DNA of 64,000 nt from Armigeres subalbatus (taxonomy: Eukaryota; Arthropoda; Insecta; Diptera; Culicidae): NCBI RefSeq assembly GCF_024139115.2, contig NC_085141.1, positions 369,171,925-369,235,924 of the forward strand, written 5' to 3'. Below are positions 12,801 through 24,660 of the stretch, piece after piece (the first letter of the stretch is position 1; each line of letters starts with the position of its first letter). Made by a program: the position numbers and the translations under genes. Under the pieces are notes generated by a model. The model made no database searches. It was not told where the DNA came from and saw nothing but the letters and a program-made list of their open reading frames with translations.

Positions 12801-13035
12801 AAAAATGAATAAAGTTCTTCAACAAAGGGATATTAAAACCCTATGAAGTTTGGAGAATAATACCCAATCTGGTGGTAAAGTTTATTAGAAATGTACTATC
12901 TGACTGGGAAAAGGCTACGAGTCACATTTGATCATTCTAAATAGTGGCTTGACATTGTGATCAAGCCACATTAAAAAGGGGAATACACCACAAAAGATAA
13001 AAAAAACTGGTCGCAGTGATAACGATACCCAACAC

Positions 13036-13460
13036 GAAAAAAAACTATACTACACGGTTAAAAATCCGTTCCCGGAAATGGGAATGATTTCATGAATCCA
13101 TCATGTTTTCATGTTATGAAAATAAACCATGAATATATATATTATTATTTTATTATTTATTTTTGCGTAACGCAATCAGTGCGTTACGATTTAGTTATCA
13201 AGATCGAAAAATAAAAAAAAAACAATGGTCAATAGGGGATTTGAACTCAAGTAAACTGAGTGAGAGTCCGGAGTCCTACCTCCCACCCGTTCTTACTTCT
13301 TGGGAAGGGTGTGTTCGAAGTATAACCGGCTATGCATTTTGTGGACTGATGAGGATGACGTAATACCATGAATAATGTTCATGAAGTCATGAATTATAAT
13401 CATGGGTTCATGAACCGGCCTGATTCATGATTTTTTATTCATGCATTGGTTTCCGTGTTA
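13036..13460. repeat. TCATGA-rich dispersed repeat with tRNA-like B box
   Basis: CATGAA/TTCATG motifs are dense at both sides (13090-13135 and 13365-13450), with an ACACGG motif at each outer end (13055 and, inverted, near 13457). The centre holds GGGATTTGAACTCAAG on the plus strand, whose reverse complement resembles a pol III B box (GAGTTCAAATCCC). It is likely an old non-autonomous element that picked up or evolved from a tRNA-related sequence. Confidence 0.4.
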
Positions 13461-14169
13461 CGGGATTAAGGGCAAGTACACTGGTTTTTGACGCTCTTGG
13501 ATCCATTCGTCCAACTTCGAGTGAACCAGAGAGGGCATTCCCAGCAGCTGGCGACGCACAGTGGGACCAATTCTATAAAAGACGGTCATAAATGTTAGAA
13601 GTGAATAAAACGGTCTAGCAGGTCACATATTGAGATTTTTCATTGAATAGATGGTTCATCTTTTTGGCATCAACGACCCGTAAACTAAAGTACAACCATC
13701 GGAACTAGAGGTGAGACACCTGAGGTGATTTCAGCCGCCTCACCCCAGTGCCGACGAAAAAAATATTTTATTGTTATAAATTGTAAACATATGGAATAGG
13801 TTTTGTTTCGTCCCTAAACAAAGTAAAGCTGTAGAGGCACAAGTTGTTACTTGATATTACGATTCATGTAAAAACTCATGATATTTTTACAGAGTAAGTT
13901 TGGAAAATTAGAAATAAGGGATAATTGTCAGTAAATTTTGTTTTTCACCTAAATCCCGAAATCAAAAGTTTCTTTTTATTTCTGAAATTTTCATAAATAC
14001 CGGTTGATCGCGCACGGGTGGACCCTTGTTTCTACGTTGTGATTTTTGTGGTTTGAATAACAGAACGCCGATTTACAGCCCTCCTGCCATGGCAGTGGTC
14101 AGTGATATAACTGAGCAGTTTATTGTAGTATGGATGATATACGCATACATGTTCATATAGTTTAGATCT
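13461..14169. other. No gene
   Basis: Nothing recognised apart from ordinary AT-rich intergenic-type sequence. Confidence 0.35.
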
Positions 14170-14330
14170 GGGACGATTCAAATATGACGTCCACTACTTT
14201 TTGAGATTTCTAGACCCCCCCCCCTCCCCCCTCTGTCACGCTTTTTTGTATACATTGTATATGCAGTGTCACAAAATCTTAGACCCCCTACCCCCCTAAA
14301 ACCTGTGACATCATTGTTGAACGACCCCTC
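14170..14330. mobile_element. Short TIR element (about 160 bp)
   Basis: The left end GGACGATTCAAATATGACGT and the reverse-complemented right end GGTCGTTCAACAATGATGTC are similar over about 20 bp. Between them lie a C-rich run (14214-14230), TCACGC and a palindromic TGTATACATTGTATAT stretch. No coding capacity. Confidence 0.55.
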
Positions 14331-14439
14331 TACAGATATGGACACTACACTTGCCCAAACACCGGTATATTATCGGTATAATCGGTATTGCCTCCATCAA
14401 ATTTCAAATACCGGTATTTTTCAAAAATAGCCAATATCG

Positions 14440-14930
14440 AGCACCCTAGTCATTAGGCTGGAGACTATTTGACCGAATGGTCACTAAGCCGAATAGTCAC
14501 TAGACCAAACGGTCATTAGGCCGAATGGGAAGCGAGAAGTGACGAGTGAGAAGTGGGCACTGAAAATTGAGGAGTGAAATGTGAGAAGGGAAGTGAGGAG
14601 CGAAAAGTGTGAAATGACCGGCGGTGGCGGCGGCGTGAATCGGCGTGGTGATTTTCTTATAACGTTCTCGAAGTTTTTTGTTTTCGTGTTTTCGGGATAT
14701 TTCAACGGGAGTTTCTTCTCCAGAAAATTCTTAGAATGTCAGCGGAAAAGTATTCGGAATTTTCATGAGAAACTTTTCAGAATTTTCACGAGAAATTGTT
14801 CCAAATTTTGTACAGGAAATTGTTTGGAAAATTCTCGGAAAGTCCCTGTTGAGTTCTTGTTGAGTATTTTGTGAAATTTACACTGAACATTTTTCGGAAT
14901 ATTCGCGGGAGACTCTGAGAAATTTTTAAC
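14440..14930. repeat. GACCGAATGGTCA-type and GAGAAGTG minisatellite junction
   Basis: Reiterated units of the type CCGAATGGTCACTA (14455-14525) lead into GAGAAGTGACGAGTGAGAAG-type units (14525-14610), then a GGCGG-rich run at 14622-14645 resembling the GC-rich repeat family. The same order, reversed, is at 58590-58655, where the CTCACTT minisatellite meets GCCCTAATGACGG...GGCCCAATGACC. AATTTTC-type degenerate units follow. Confidence 0.5.
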
Positions 14931-15447
14931 GGGAAACTCGCTGGAATTTTCACCAAAAATTTTCCGCGAAAGATTTTTTAAATGAGGATTTTGTTTTGGA
15001 TTTCAATGGAAATTGTTAGTAGTTTTCAAAGGAAATTCATTCTAATTGGCACGGGATTTTTCTTAAATTACCAAGGAAAATACTTCAGAATTTTCAAAAG
15101 GAATTTTCCGGAATTTCCAAAGGGTGACTACTACCTGGAAAATCTGGAAAAAACCTGGAATTAGCAGAGAATTTCTGACACAGTCAGGGAAACTTGCTGG
15201 AATTTTCACCAAAAATTTTCCGCAAAAGATTTTTTAAATGAGGATTTTGTTTTGGATTTCAATGGAAATTGTTAGTAATTTTCATAGGAAATTCATTCTA
15301 ATTGGCACGGGATTTTTCTTAAATTACCAAGGAAAATACTTCAGAATTTTCAAAAGGAATTTTCCGGAATTTCCAAAGGGTGACTACTACCTGGAAAATC
15401 TGGAAAAAACCTGGAATTAGCAGAGAATTTCTGACACAGTCAGGGAA
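14931..15447. repeat. Tandem duplication, two copies of 256 bp
   Basis: Copy 1 (14931-15186) and copy 2 (15187-15442) are nearly identical from GGGAAACT(C/T)GCTGGAATTT through to GACACAGTCA, and a third copy begins and breaks off at once. The few differences include CGCGAAAG versus CGCAAAAG. The twin 60-codon frames at 14982 and 15238 simply reflect the duplication. Confidence 0.9.
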
Positions 15448-15599
15448 ATTACAATCATAAAAAAAAATCGAACAGTTTATTAATTGAACACGCATGGATC
15501 GTTGTACTGATCTATGGACCAAAAAAAAGTTTAACCCTTATCTAACTAAAACTCCCGAATCAATTCCTAAATAAAGCTAAGAATTTATTCGGGAAATCA

Positions 15600-16010
15600 A
15601 TTAGCAATTGCTTTGTTGAGAATTCCCTCGGAAATTCTTCAGGAATGTATTAATGTAAATGCAAAATACATTGGGATTTCAAGGCAGTTCCTGGAAGAAC
15701 TTTCCGAGAAATTTCTGGATCAATTTTTAGAGGAATTTTCGGATGGTATTCCAAAGGAATCACTCAAGGCGTGTTTATAAGAATTATTAGCGTAATTTTC
15801 GAAATTATTTCTGGGGAATTTTCTAGAAGAGTCCCGAAAGAATTCATGGAGGAATTTCTAAAGGTCATCCAGGAGGAAGTTCCGAAATGATTCTTTGAGG
15901 AATTTCCGCTGGAAAACATGAAGGGATTTTCGAAAAAAAAAATCCAAAGGAAATTGTGAAGGGTTTTTGTAATAGGAATTTTCAAAGGAATTTCTAAAGG
16001 TATTCTCTTC
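15600..16010. repeat. AATTCC-type degenerate minisatellite
   Basis: Irregular units of the GGAATTTC/TCCTGGAAG type, as at 3590-4960. A 136-codon minus-strand frame across it (15764-16174) is repeat-derived and not supported as a gene. Confidence 0.5.
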
Positions 16011-17009
16011 CCGTTACGCTGGGATATTCTGATATAGTGCGTAACGGTGTAAATCCGGTCATAAAGCCAGGCTCGGTACAAAACTGAAGCTGACAATATG
16101 ACGTCCCTAACCCCAAATCCCAAGGTGTCAGGCGACCCGTGCCGAGGGGAAAAATGGCCTGGGGGGTGAAACAATTAGCCAGGCAGTTAACGGAGCCTGT
16201 AATGCTTGGTAGACACTTTTTCGTGCTGCATTACGGATAAAGATCTACCACACTGTGCTCTAGTTCTTACTATTCTTGTAATACTTATGAGTGATGGTCG
16301 GACGAGTATGGAACGACTATAATTTGCTTTTAGATGACCCACCTTTTGCTCCTTTTGGATGGAGTCAATGGAGTAAATTATAAAAACGTAACTCCATCTA
16401 AGGCTGGTTTTTCAAGCCGACGACATGAATTTCCAAGCTCCAGAGCGCTGATTAATTAGGAAAGAAGCGGATACGAATTTGGTGGATCTGCTGAACCCTC
16501 TGACTGATTAGAGCTCTGTGTAAAGGTGAGATTCATGTCAAACGCAATGAAATCAGATCTCTGCACAAAAACGAATTCGGACGTCATTAGATGAAACAAA
16601 AATATGTTTGAACTACAGTACCGATGCATGGTCAAAATCAGTATTATACCACTTATTGTTGAGCCGAAACTGATTGAGGGGCGCGCCTTTGAGAGTTGGT
16701 ATAAGCCGTTTCTCAAAGGGTATAAATAGCGGTACACAGATTGAAAAATCCACTGAAATTTACGCTAAAAATCATGCACATAAATGGAACGCCATTATTA
16801 GCGTAATTCTACACGGGATATAGCCTAAACGTATGCAATATTTGACATGAATCGTCGATATTGTTTACAAGTTGAAAGCAATCTTGTTAGGAAGAGGGCC
16901 ATTTCAGCTTAGAACAGCGTAAATTTCCGCATGTCAAGTTCTACACGCTGTTTATTTTTCATTATTTTTTTCTGTGTACCTTAAAAAAGACGCTCACGTA
17001 AAAGAAGCT
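16011..17009. other. Unassigned; GC-richer segment at 16010-16200
   Basis: The segment 16010-16200 is GC-richer than its surroundings and reads like a leader or tail of a retroelement (CCGGTCATAAAGCC..., CAGGCGACCCGTGCCGAG...), but no coding block is attached and I could not assign it. A 93-codon minus frame at 16456-16737 is unrecognised. Confidence 0.3.
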
Positions 17010-18040
17010 CACTAGAAAAATGTCCGAAAAAATTTCCGGAAAGTTTCTGGAGGAATTTCCAGAACAAATACTGGAAATAATCTCCTCTAGAAATTCCAGA
17101 AATAATTTCCAAATAAATTCCTGAAAAAATTTATTAAAATTTCCAAAGAAATTCGTAAAGGAATTTCAGGAATTTCCAGACCAATTCCAGACCAAGACCA
17201 AAGTGTTTTCTAAAGTTTTCGTAAATAAATTTTCGAAAAACAGGAATTAAAAGAAATCCGAAGCATTTTCCGAATGTATTTCCAGTAGAGCATAAGTACT
17301 AAAATGCTAGTGGCGCTGTTACCATTAAAATTATTTTGCCATTTAAAATTGTCACTTAAAAAATATCACTGTTACGTTTGATGACACTAGATGATCACAC
17401 AAACAGGAGCGAGATTAGGGAAGATTCATAAAGTATGTCACCCAAAATTGGCGATTTTCAAACCCCCTTCCTTCTTTGTCACGCTTTTTGTAACAAACCA
17501 CCAATTTTATGAATGGATTGTAACGCTGCTCACGCCTTGGGCTCCCCTAGGAGCGTGACTTATACTTTTGCATCAACTGTATTTCCCAACGATTTTTTAA
17601 AGGAATTCCTTGAAACACTTCGAGAAATGTTCTAAAGAAACTCGTTAAAGAATTTACAAAGGAATCGTCAAATGATTTTCTGAAGGAATATTCGTACGAA
17701 GTGAAGAAATTCCCAATTCTTTGAAAAGCTTACTAAAGCTTCCCTAAAGACATTACCGAAATCGAAAATCGTCGATTTGAAGAAATTTTAAAAGTATAAC
17801 TAAAGAAATCTTTTTACTTTACGAAGGATACCCTAAAAGAATTTCTTAATGAAATTCTGGAGGAAGTTCCGAAGGAATTCCTGAGGGAAATTACGAAGCA
17901 ATTCTCAGAATACCTTTTGAAGGAATTTCCGATTTCATTTCCTGGACTTATTTCGAAGGAATACCTGAAGAATTTCTGGATGAACTTGCGATAAAATTCT
18001 TGGAGGCATTTCCTAAAGATTGTTTAAAAGTAATTTACGA
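17010..18040. repeat. AATTCC-type minisatellite with an embedded short TIR-like element
   Basis: GGAATTTC/TCCAGAAAT units run through 17030-17300 and 17590-18030. Between them, 17424-17575 looks like a short element: GATTCATAAAGTATGTCAC on the left is imperfectly mirrored by AGCGTGACTTATACTTTTGC on the right, around C-rich and TCACGC motifs like those of the 14170 element. Confidence 0.45.
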
Positions 18041-18049
18041 GTCAGGGCT

Positions 18050-18200
18050 ATAAAGCAAGACCATGCAGAAGGTGGCTGGGTTTGATTCCCGAACAGGTCT
18101 AAGAAATTTTCGGATTGGATTTTTTTTTCTTCCCTGGACATATGAATGTATCATCGTGTTAGCCTCATGATATACGAATGAAAAAATGCTCGTTTATGTT
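18050..18200 (+). mobile_element. SINE fragment (head only)
   Basis: The segment matches the head and body of the SINE at 18690: AAAGCAAGACCATGC, GGTGGCTGGGTTTGATTCCC (B box with one change), ATTTTCGGATTGGA, then TATCATCGTGTTAGCCTCAT and GATATACGAATG. The A box side and the 3' tail are missing. Confidence 0.7.
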
Positions 18201-18680
18201 GAGGACCATTTTTTTTCGCACAGCTGTGTAAAACAAGTTGAAATGCAGCATCAGAACAAGTGCCCCCCACAATTGGAACTTATTAAAAGAAATTTATCAT
18301 GGATTGTTGCCCCCCGAATCAGATCATTATAGTAACAGCTATCGAAAAACGTCTCTCACGGTATGTACCTATCGAGAGTGATACAGACATAAAAAATGAA
18401 AGATTTTCTCATTCTCCTAATCTCCTTTGGAGTCAAACCATGGAGGCGGCAAAGTCCTAGTGGGAGATGTAATGTTGCCATCAAGAAAAAAAAGACGAGA
18501 AACATGTTTCGAGTCCATCATTTTTTTTTAAACGTCTTTCGCAATATCAACTTGATTGATTTGATTATTGTGCTGCAAAAATCTGTAAAATAGCACGTTT
18601 TGTTACCTGAAAATTAATGTAGAGTAGGTACATGAAAAAACGTGGAAAAATCAGGGAATTTCGTTTTTACAGATGAGTAG
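18201..18680. other. No gene
   Basis: Unassigned AT-rich sequence between two SINE copies. Confidence 0.35.
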
Positions 18681-18689
18681 ACACCCTGT

Positions 18690-18987
18690 GGCCCTGTGGC
18701 CCTCCTTAGCCGTGTGGTAAGACGCGCGGCTACCAAGCAAGACCATGCTGAGGGTGGCTGGGTTCGATTCCCGGTGCCGGTCTAGGCAATTTTCGGATTG
18801 GAAATTGTTTCGCTGGGCATAAAAGTATCATCGTATTAGCCTCCTGATATACGAATGCAAAAATGGTAACCTGGCTTAGAAAGCTCGCAGTTAATAACTG
18901 TGGAATTGCTTATTGAACACTTAGCTGCGAGGCGGCTCTGTCCCAGTATTGGGATGTAATGTCAATAAGAAGAAGAAGAAGAAGAAA
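18690..18987 (+). mobile_element. tRNA-derived SINE (Feilai-like), complete, with target duplication
   Basis: A full-length member of the SINE family seen several times here. The head has pol III promoter boxes: an A-box-like TTAGCCGTGTGG near 18706 and a B box GGTTCGATTCC at 18761-18771. The body includes GCAATTTTCGGATTGG and TATCATCGTATTAGCCTC, and the tail ends in (GAA)n. ACACCCTGT occurs immediately before (18681-18689) and after (18988-18996), consistent with an L1/I-type target-primed insertion. A tRNA-related SINE with this kind of tail fits Feilai of Aedes. The family name is from memory and not checked. Confidence 0.85.
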
Positions 18988-19009
18988 ACACCCTGTTCCA
19001 ATAAAATTC

Positions 19010-19549
19010 TTCAATCTATAAGTGGAATTTTTAAATTTTCATGGAAATCTGTTCGGTATTTCAGCGGAATATTTTTCAGAAGGTTTTTTTTAGTTTCTGA
19101 CGGAAGTTCTTTGTATTGTCAATACGAAATTCTTCGTAAGTTTCATGAGAAAATATTAAAAAAATAACCAAATGATATTTTCGACCAAATAACTTTAGGC
19201 TAGATAAACTTCGGTCAAATGATGTGCTCGGTCATACTGCATATTCGGGCTAACTACTTTCGGTCTTGTGGCTTTCTGCCAAGTTACCTTCTGCCAAACG
19301 ACTCTTCTAGGTTCAAAAATTCTATTTCAGCGAGAAATTCTTCGGAATTTCCACTCGAAGTTATTTTTAGTTTTTATGAAGAGATTTTCAAAATTTCAAC
19401 GGTAATTTTCAAGGAAATCATTGGTATTTTCACGAAAAATTCTCTGGAGTTTCAACTTGATTATGTGGGGATCATTCGGGAAATTCGACTGAATGTTCGA
19501 AATATCCTTGGAAAATTCGGCGTATTTCTTCAAATTTGAATCGGCGTGG
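19010..19549. repeat. Degenerate minisatellite (GAAATT and CCAAATGA units)
   Basis: AATTTTC/GGAAATTC units flank a block of units of the type TCGGTCAAATGATGTG (19165-19310), echoing the GACCGAATGGTCA units at 14455. No gene. Confidence 0.45.
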
Positions 19550-19675
19550 AAACATATAGATCAGCCGCATGACATTTTTTAAACTGCGGCGCGTCGATGC
19601 AAAAATGTCGGCGTGCCAAAAACTGTCGGCTGCGGCGGCATGGCGCGACGGCGCACACCTCTACTTCACACATCT
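19550..19675. repeat. GC-rich repeat end (GTGTGCGCCG family)
   Basis: CpG-rich sequence ending CGGCGCACACCTCTA, which in reverse complement starts TAGAGGTGTGCGCCG, like the ends at 1604 and 5606. AATCGGCGTGG occurs both here (19541) and at 14639, so this may pair with the GGCGG-rich run at 14622-14645. Confidence 0.45.
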
Positions 19676-20520
19676 CGCTTCTCACCTCTCTTTTCTAACT
19701 CCTAACTTTTAAATATTAATTTCTAATCTCTCAATTCGCTCATCTTATTTCTCAATTCTCATTTATCGTTTTTCACTTCTCACTTATAACTTCCTATATC
19801 TCACTTCTGACTTCTCATTACTCACTTTTCACTTCTAACTTTCAACTTTCTTCTTCTCACTTTTCAATTCTCACTACTCGCTTCGAACTTCTCACTTCTA
19901 AATGAGAAGTGAAAATGAGAAATGAAAAGTGCGAAGTGAGAAGTGAGTAACGGGAAGTCAGAAATGAGAAGTGAGAAGTAAGAGCACCTCTCATTTCTTA
20001 CTTCCCGCTGCTTACTTCTCACTTTGCACTTCTCATTTCTCACTTTTCACTTCTCACTTAGAAATTCTTACTTCTCACTCACTCCTGAATTCGCACATCC
20101 CACTTTTCACTTTGCACTTAACACTTCTCATTTTTCACTTTTCACTTTGCACTTCTCACTTATAACTTCTTATATCCCACTTCTGACTTCTCTTTTCTCA
20201 ATTCACTTTTGACTTCTAACTTTTCACTTCTCCCTTCGTACTTTTCACTTCTCACTACTCACTTCGAATTTCTCACTTCTCAATTAATAATTTTTCATTT
20301 CCACTACTCATTTCTCACTTCTCAATTAATAATTTTTCATTTCCACTACTCATTTCTTACTTCTTAGTTCGCACTTTTCACTATTAATTTTTCACTTCGA
20401 ATTTCACACTTTTCACTTCTAACTTTTTTCTTCTCACTTCTTATTTCTCACTTCTAACTTTTTATTTCTCATTTCTCATTTCTCACTTCTTACTAGTGAT
20501 CGCATTTCACTTCTAACTTC
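19676..20520. repeat. CTCACTT minisatellite, about 0.85 kb
   Basis: Irregular tandem units of 8-14 bp of the type TTCTCACTTCTCA, pyrimidine-rich on the plus strand. At 19900-19985 there is a short inverted (GAGAAGTGAG) insert, so hairpins can form. The same family is at 58232-58590, and its complement at 14525-14610 and 61395-61560. Open frames here are artefacts of low complexity. Confidence 0.9.
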
Positions 20521-21117
20521 TATGTGATGCATGTACTGTTTCTGACAACATCGAGTTAGCGAGGTGAAAATTCATTGGAAAATTACTTCGACTTACTATA
20601 TAAAGAGCGCAGTATGCTAGATTCAAGCACAGAGAACAGACATACAAGTCCGTTATCAATCGTGTGTAAGGGATTTAACGGACGTTTTTAAATGCAACAC
20701 AAGTGGCAACCTCGTGGAGGCGCTGGCATCGCATAGTTTCTCTCATCAAGAAGCTGTCAAAATTTTAGGCGCCACCACCCCAGGTCGGTGGCACGACGCC
20801 ATGCTTTTGTAGCCAACATCTCAGTGTGAAATTCATGATAGTATGTGTTTTGTTTACATACATCACATTTAATTCTCATTAGGATACATGACTGTCAGTG
20901 GGATACGGTCGCGCAATATTGGCTGCAAAACCAATCTATTGTGTAAGATAGGGATGCCACCGGGCTGCACCACCCACCATGGACATAAACAACAGATCCT
21001 CCTCCTCACTCTGGTTTCAATTCCATATATGATGTTTCTTTCTCACACTAACGCACGCGATTTCTCTCCATTTCTGCTCCATCAAGGAGCACATGGTTTG
21101 TTTTGTGATGAGAGAAG
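20521..21117. other. No gene; contains a candidate promoter
   Basis: GC-balanced segment with a TATA-like promoter at 20597. The open frame of 98 codons at 20888-21184 is unrecognised and overlaps the next MITE. Confidence 0.3.
20597..20660 (+). promoter_or_regulatory. Candidate TATA promoter
   Basis: TATATAAAG (20597-20605) is followed about 30 bp later by a CA-rich transcribed-looking segment (AGCACAGAGAACAGACATAC). No downstream gene can be linked, so this may be a relic LTR or retroelement promoter. Confidence 0.3.
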
Positions 21118-21262
21118 ATCCATTAATTACGTAACGTCAGAACGATCATGTATGGTCGAAAAAAAAGTTTCACTTTTTGTATAAATTATCTAGAAATTTG
21201 GTACTGATTTTCCCACCTCAGGCAACCCCTCACTCCTCTAAGCGTTACGTAATTTATGGATG
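21118..21262. mobile_element. Short TIR element (ATCCATWAATTACGTAACG ends)
   Basis: The left end ATCCATTAATTACGTAACG and the right end in reverse complement ATCCATAAATTACGTAACG match at 18 of 19 positions. The element is about 145 bp with no coding capacity. Related ends are seen at 31827 (ATTACATAAC) and 29937 (ATTACGTAAG). Confidence 0.65.
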
Positions 21263-22264
21263 TTCCCTGAGATGTTTTGTTGGTGAACAGCAGCTACCAC
21301 CTCTGCCTGTATTTTCAATTGTTTTGAATCTTTTGAATCTTTGCCATTCTTTCCATTGGCCACAGTCATCATCACAGCCAGCAGCGAAGCACTAAAATGA
21401 TGAAAAGCCCATAATTTGTGCTCAAGTATATTTATGATTTTTCTATCATCCATGTCCCTTTTAGTATTTTTATTCGGGTTATGTATAGAAATCTAACTAG
21501 CGTTCCCGGCAGTGAATAATTGTCTTTCTTCGACAGTAATTTTAACTAATTTCAATCGGAACATACTATTATAAGCATATATTTATTCACCAATATGGGA
21601 AACTCTACTTGGTAATACAATCATATTGCTTGAAGGTACGAAAATGCGTTTTGCTGAATTTGTTTTTTAACCTTATTGGTTCCATAGTACATGAAAAATA
21701 AGTATCAACAGTTACCATGTGCTGGAAAAGGCGGAAAGCTTGGTATCATTTCGGCGCGCAATGTTTATTTGGTGGAATGTGACAGCTAGTATGCATGACG
21801 TCATGAAAGACACCTAGCGCCACCAAATGACGTATTGCCACAGTCAGTATTGTAACGTACTTTAATTTACACAGCTTTTTGAGTAAATTTTTTTCTAGCC
21901 TGGATGTCTGTTATCTATGATTCAAGGGACTTTGAATTTCATCGAGTATTGGGGAATATCGAGTTACAGAACATCTTGTTAGGGAGAGTTCACTGTAGAT
22001 GATGAAAGAAAAAAGTAGGAAGAAGAGAGAAGAAAGAAGATGAAGGAAACAGGAGAAAGAAAGAAAAGAGAAGGAATAAGCAATAAGGAATAAACAATCA
22101 GGAATAACGAAGAAGGGATGAGAAAAACCCAGATTAATGTTTGGCCACCCACTTGTATGAAAATTCACCATAGTGCAACGCCATCGTTCTGTCTGCTCTC
22201 CTTGCCCTCTCTCCGCGTCCGATCACACGAAACACGGGTCTTTCCGATGTCCGTGTAGCTAAAC
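21263..22264. other. No gene
   Basis: A purine-rich (GAAGAAAG) run lies at 21990-22130. Otherwise nothing is recognised. Confidence 0.35.
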
Positions 22265-22452
22265 CATGAACGGGATTTGTTGGTACTGGAATTTAAACTG
22301 GTTATGACAAGAATTGCAATTTTCAATAGTTTATCGTACATTATCGAAAGTTTCAATGGAACTGACAAATTGATGGAGAGTTTCCGAGTCGATTCATATA
22401 TAAATCTCAAATATCTATCGAAAGATAGAAGTGCTATTAACGTTCAAAATCT
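22265..22452 (+). repeat. Direct repeat, copy 1
   Basis: Begins CATGAACGGGATTTGTTGG and ends AACGTTCAAAATCT. It recurs at 23195-23367 with about 10-12% differences and small indels, about 930 bp away. It could be terminal repeats of a small degraded element or a local duplication. Confidence 0.8.
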
Positions 22453-23194
22453 TATTATCAATTCAGTAGTATTAAGTTTTTCTAAATCCTTTAGGAACAA
22501 AATTGCTAGCAGTTTTGGGAGTGAATTGGTATCCGGCCATCGTAACCGGTTGAGATAGTTTATTGAACCACCCATCGTCGGAAGTACCTAGAATCAGTGA
22601 TAGTGAAAATCTCCATCCCTGGTGAAATTACCGATCCAGGACGCAAAGAGAAAGACCCCGCGACGCTCCCTTCGACCCAGAACAGTACATCCCTGGATCT
22701 GACCCAATCATCGACAAAGCCATCGATAAGGAAGTAAACCGGTTGCAGCCAAGTGTTCGCTTTGTTACAATTGTATTCGAGTTGCATGCTTGGGAAGTGA
22801 GTCTATCCAAAACATATTTTAGTTACCAGATAAAGATTGTCGCTTCGGTTCCCTTTGTTCTGCTGTCCGAAACATGTGTGGTACCTAACTGTCAAATCGT
22901 ATGTATTTTTCCCTCATTGACATTTAGATCCCCTATCCTCGCCAGCAAAAGATGTTCCGGACAGCGACGACAGCGACAATCTTTATCTGGTAACTAAAAT
23001 ATCTTTTGTCCGTCCCTACGATTCTCCCGGACAGAGCCTGAGAGGGCTGAAGTGTAAATAGTTTGGTAAATTTTCTTGTATATAATATAGTTTTATTTTA
23101 GGGATTTTTTCCAATTGAATTAAATTTTTGTAGATTTCATAGTTTTATTATTTCCTTAAAATTTCATTGAAGTAGAATAGTTAATCGTAACAAG
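22453..23194. other. Sequence between direct repeats; unassigned
   Basis: The parts 22560-22760 and 22920-23050 are GC-richer and could be coding relics (a frame near 22600 reads PGEITDPGRKEKDP), but no protein family was recognised and stops are frequent. Confidence 0.3.
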
Positions 23195-23367
23195 CATGAA
23201 CGGGATTTTTTGGTTCTGGAATTTAAACTGGTTATGACAAGAATTGAAATATTTTCAATGAAAGTTTCAATGAAACTAACAAATTGCTGGAGAGTTTCCG
23301 AGTCGATTCATATATAAATCTCCAATATCCATTGAAAGATAGAGGCGCTATTAACGTTCAAAATCTC
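23195..23367 (+). repeat. Direct repeat, copy 2
   Basis: Second copy of the 22265 repeat, with a short internal deletion relative to copy 1 and the same start and end blocks. Confidence 0.8.
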
Positions 23368-23759
23368 ACATGATTTGGATTTCATGATGGTCCTCAATTT
23401 TAGATTCTGATTTGACACCTAGTACCTTCGGGTAAGACGTTGTCCAACGTCAAAAAAAAATTCAGCCACGTTGAAAATTTTCACTTTGACGACGGTTGTG
23501 GCGTGGTGCTTCGCGCATAAGTCTAGTTCAAATTAACAACGTCAAAAATGTTTTAGATTAAAAACGGTCTAGTTACGGAGGTCTACGGAATATTTTTTCA
23601 TGTAGTGAATTTTTCCATTATTAACATTTTCATAATAACTCTCCATATTATGTATGAAGATACTCTTCTGTTTGTAAACAAAGTTCATTTTTATATTTCC
23701 ACCAACCTTGGATACACAACCTTGAAAATGCATAACGTTTTCGCAAATAAACTAAGTAA
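23368..23759. other. No gene; palindromic AACGTC motifs
   Basis: AACGTC/GACGTT-type motifs alternate at 23425-23540 (GACGTTGTCCAACGTC), possibly the remains of a TIR element. Confidence 0.3.
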
Positions 23760-24660
23760 TCAACCATTTCGGACTGCTAATCAAATTCGGTGACCTTCAA
23801 AACCGGATCGTCGATCACAGCACTGACGACACACGTCATTGAACGCCAATCCATCGTGGCCGGTACGATCGATTGAGCACGCACCACAAGCAGTCCGCGG
23901 ACATGACAACAACCCCCGAAAAACAAAAAAAACAAAAAGAAGATCATCCTGTTGTACCCAATTCGTTGGCCTTGACTGGCATTGCTCATCAATGCAGCAA
24001 CCACTCAGAAAATTCAACGCGCATACAATTTTAATTTCCACCTTCCACAGCATAATGCCAACGCGCGTTACGTTGCCAATGACACTGGACCTATTCAGGA
24101 TGAAACTATCGCTGCATCGCGATCGCCGCACACACAGTCCGCCGTATTATCTATTGGACGTGTCCGGGCGTCTTGCTTCAAAACGATCGCCACCAAAACA
24201 AACCAACAAATTATGGACCCAGTCCGCGCGGGGGGGAGCTAAAAGTAATTGTAATGACGATCACAACGCCACCTCGCGATGAAAGGTGGACAACATGCGT
24301 ATTAGTGACCCCGTTTCGCGGTTTGTGCTTTCGCACGTTCGGGTCGGCCGTACGTACGGTGGTTCGATAGTTTAGTTGATGTGCCGAGCTGCAGCGGAGC
24401 TGTCGTCATGCGTGATGAATTTGATCGAATTTGTACAATGACCGCGCGCTGCCGGCGGCGTGCCTCGGCTGTCCGATATTGTTGTGCTGAGTTGTTACCT
24501 CATCGGGGGCAAAACCCGCATCAAAACAAGACGGAGGGATGCCCTAGATTGGACCACGAGAAATGTCACGCACGTTCGTAACAGCGTTTAGGTAGCAAGC
24601 GGCAATAGCTTAGTGCGAGGTCCACCCAGTTTCGGTAGGCTCAGTAGTTCACGTCAATCT
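23760..24660 (+). other. GC-rich non-repetitive island; no gene assigned
   Basis: This 0.9-kb stretch is richer in CpG than its surroundings and shows no internal repeats. It contains a 147-codon plus frame (23839-24282) and a competing 116-codon minus frame (23781-24131), neither resembling a known protein. Low-complexity residues (Lys/Arg/Thr) dominate the plus frame. It could be a host promoter or 5' untranslated exon, the best candidate for non-transposon sequence in the first 28 kb, but nothing in the sequence proves it. Confidence 0.25.

Noticed and set aside
12379..12825. 148-codon minus-strand frame
   Set aside because: It is antisense to the RNase H/Cys-His relic on the plus strand, whose motifs are clear.
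16456..16737. 93-codon minus-strand frame
   Set aside because: Unrecognised, no context, and of a length expected by chance in this much sequence.
23839..24282. 147-codon frame as a host gene
   Set aside because: No homology, low-complexity basic composition, a competing frame on the other strand and no splice or promoter evidence.
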